Assembly (NCBI GenBank): GCA_963575745.1 | Contig: CAUYUJ010018060.1 | Coordinates: forward strand, 269,032-296,531 | Length of the DNA: 27,500 nt | DNA from: Prorocentrum cordatum | Taxonomy: Eukaryota > Sar > Dinophyceae > Prorocentrales > Prorocentraceae | Direction of reading: 5' to 3' | Shown here: positions 27,033 through 27,500 of the stretch, in pieces | Layout of the letters: every line of letters begins with the position of its first letter | Position numbering within the stretch: position 1 is the first letter of the stretch | Made by a program: the position numbers and the translations under genes | The notes under the pieces: model-generated | Database searches by the model: none | The model's input: only the letters and a program-made list of their open reading frames with translations | Told to the model about the DNA's origin: nothing

Positions 27033-27220
27033 CGCGTCGGCGCCGTCAGGGATAGTGGCCACCTGCTGTATGGGCAAGATGGACGCATCCCAGACGACCA
27101 CGCGGCCGTTGGCGAGTCCGCCTGGTCCCTCTTCAGGGGCCACTGTAGATCTTGCCATCGCTCGGACGCCCCTTCCCCGTGCACTTCTCGATCTCGTGCG
27201 CATGCTTTTTCGGAGGGTGG
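27033..27220 (-). CDS. WD40-like exon (upstream segment), frame-broken by 19 nt
   Basis: The clear part is LANGRVVVWDASILPIQQVA and the following TIPDGADA (27033-27121): an NGRVVVWD strand-and-turn typical of WD40 repeats. Directly upstream, in another frame, is SDGKIYSG (to about 27141). Leaving out the 19 bases 27122-27140 places KIYSG straight before GLANGRVVVWD, which is how a WD40 blade normally reads. Those 19 bases begin GC and end AG on the minus strand. Whether they are a micro-intron, an insertion in a dead copy or coincidence is open. Further upstream the frame stays open to 27450 through a duplicated 70-bp segment, so the 5' limit is unknown. Confidence 0.45.
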
Positions 27221-27334
27221 TCCACTATGCTCCTCGAGGGACCTCGCCGAGAAAAACTGCACACGCGTCGCCATCGCTCAGACGCCCCTTCCCCGTGCAC
27301 TTCTCGAGCGCCCACTTTTTCGCAGGGTGGTCCA
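27151..27334 (+). repeat. Tandem duplication of a ~70-bp segment
   Basis: 27151-27224 and 27268-27334 share GACGCCCCTTCCCCGTGCAC, TTCTCGA, CTTTTTCG and GGGTGGTCCA in order, about 110 bases apart, with a small indel. On the minus strand both encode the CTGKGR.SDG peptide, so part of the WD40-like segment has been duplicated. Confidence 0.8.
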
Positions 27335-27500
27335 ATATGACGAACCAACAACTCACACCCATACCCACAGGGGGGTCGGAGAGAGCTATGGGTGCGTGTT
27401 GTCGGATGGGGGTCCCCGCTCGAACGTGAGCGTTCCCCAGGGTCTGACAACCAGCACCCATACCCGTAGCCAGTCCTCCTCCCAACGACCCCCCTATGGG

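Overview
This window looks like nuclear DNA of a GC-rich eukaryote, most likely a dinoflagellate. A Prorocentrum-like genome is my guess, not a result. There is no operon-like packing, no Shine-Dalgarno pattern and no recognisable bacterial gene. Coding signal comes as short, frame-broken islands in a sea of trinucleotide repeats, minisatellites and inverted repeats. The best-recognised protein remnant (16.4-18.6 kb, minus) resembles, from memory, the post-reverse-transcriptase region of dinoflagellate LINE-type retrotransposons. I saw no rRNA, tRNA, CRISPR array or intact dinoflagellate spliced-leader sequence. Most long open frames here come from repeats or high GC and are not genes.

Layout. 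0-1.75 kb (minus): a probable coding region in pieces, an open acidic segment followed by a glutamine-rich coiled-coil-like frame that stays in register for 346 codons but carries six nonsense codons. 1.75-5.3 kb: (TCC)n, (GGC/GAC)n and (GGA)n tracts with one small terminal-inverted-repeat element. 5.3-9.8 kb: GC-rich DNA with no gene I can defend. 9.87-10.17 kb: first copy of a ~310-bp dispersed repeat whose second copy is at 22.15-22.46 kb. 10.58-12.95 kb: (GGCGAC)n, (GGA)n and a long pyrimidine tract. 13.04-15.46 kb: a ~245-bp satellite in a three-monomer higher-order pattern, each monomer holding two related hairpins. 15.57-16.29 kb: a 152-bp tandem repeat arranged as a 269-bp inverted pair around a 12-bp spacer.

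16.45-18.60 kb (minus): the decayed LINE C-terminal region, ending at a (TA)n run and a C-run/ACATGATCATACA motif that recurs at 11.93-11.97 kb. 18.6-21.5 kb: microsatellites and a degenerate 11-bp repeat. 21.54-21.75 kb: a foldback element with 45-bp inverted ends, with a diverged relative at 25.34-25.50 kb. 22.7-23.7 kb (minus): an unrecognised open frame. 24.66-25.34 kb: a TIR-bounded block filled by a 9-bp GGGCTATAG array and a CCCGGG-rich block. 25.76-27.22 kb (minus): two WD40-like coding segments that join in phase across a 1,044-bp candidate intron, itself occupied by two small TIR elements.

No pathway can be assembled from these genes. The content is mainly repeat biology: at least four families of inverted-repeat elements, a structured satellite and one retrotransposon remnant around a few gene fragments.
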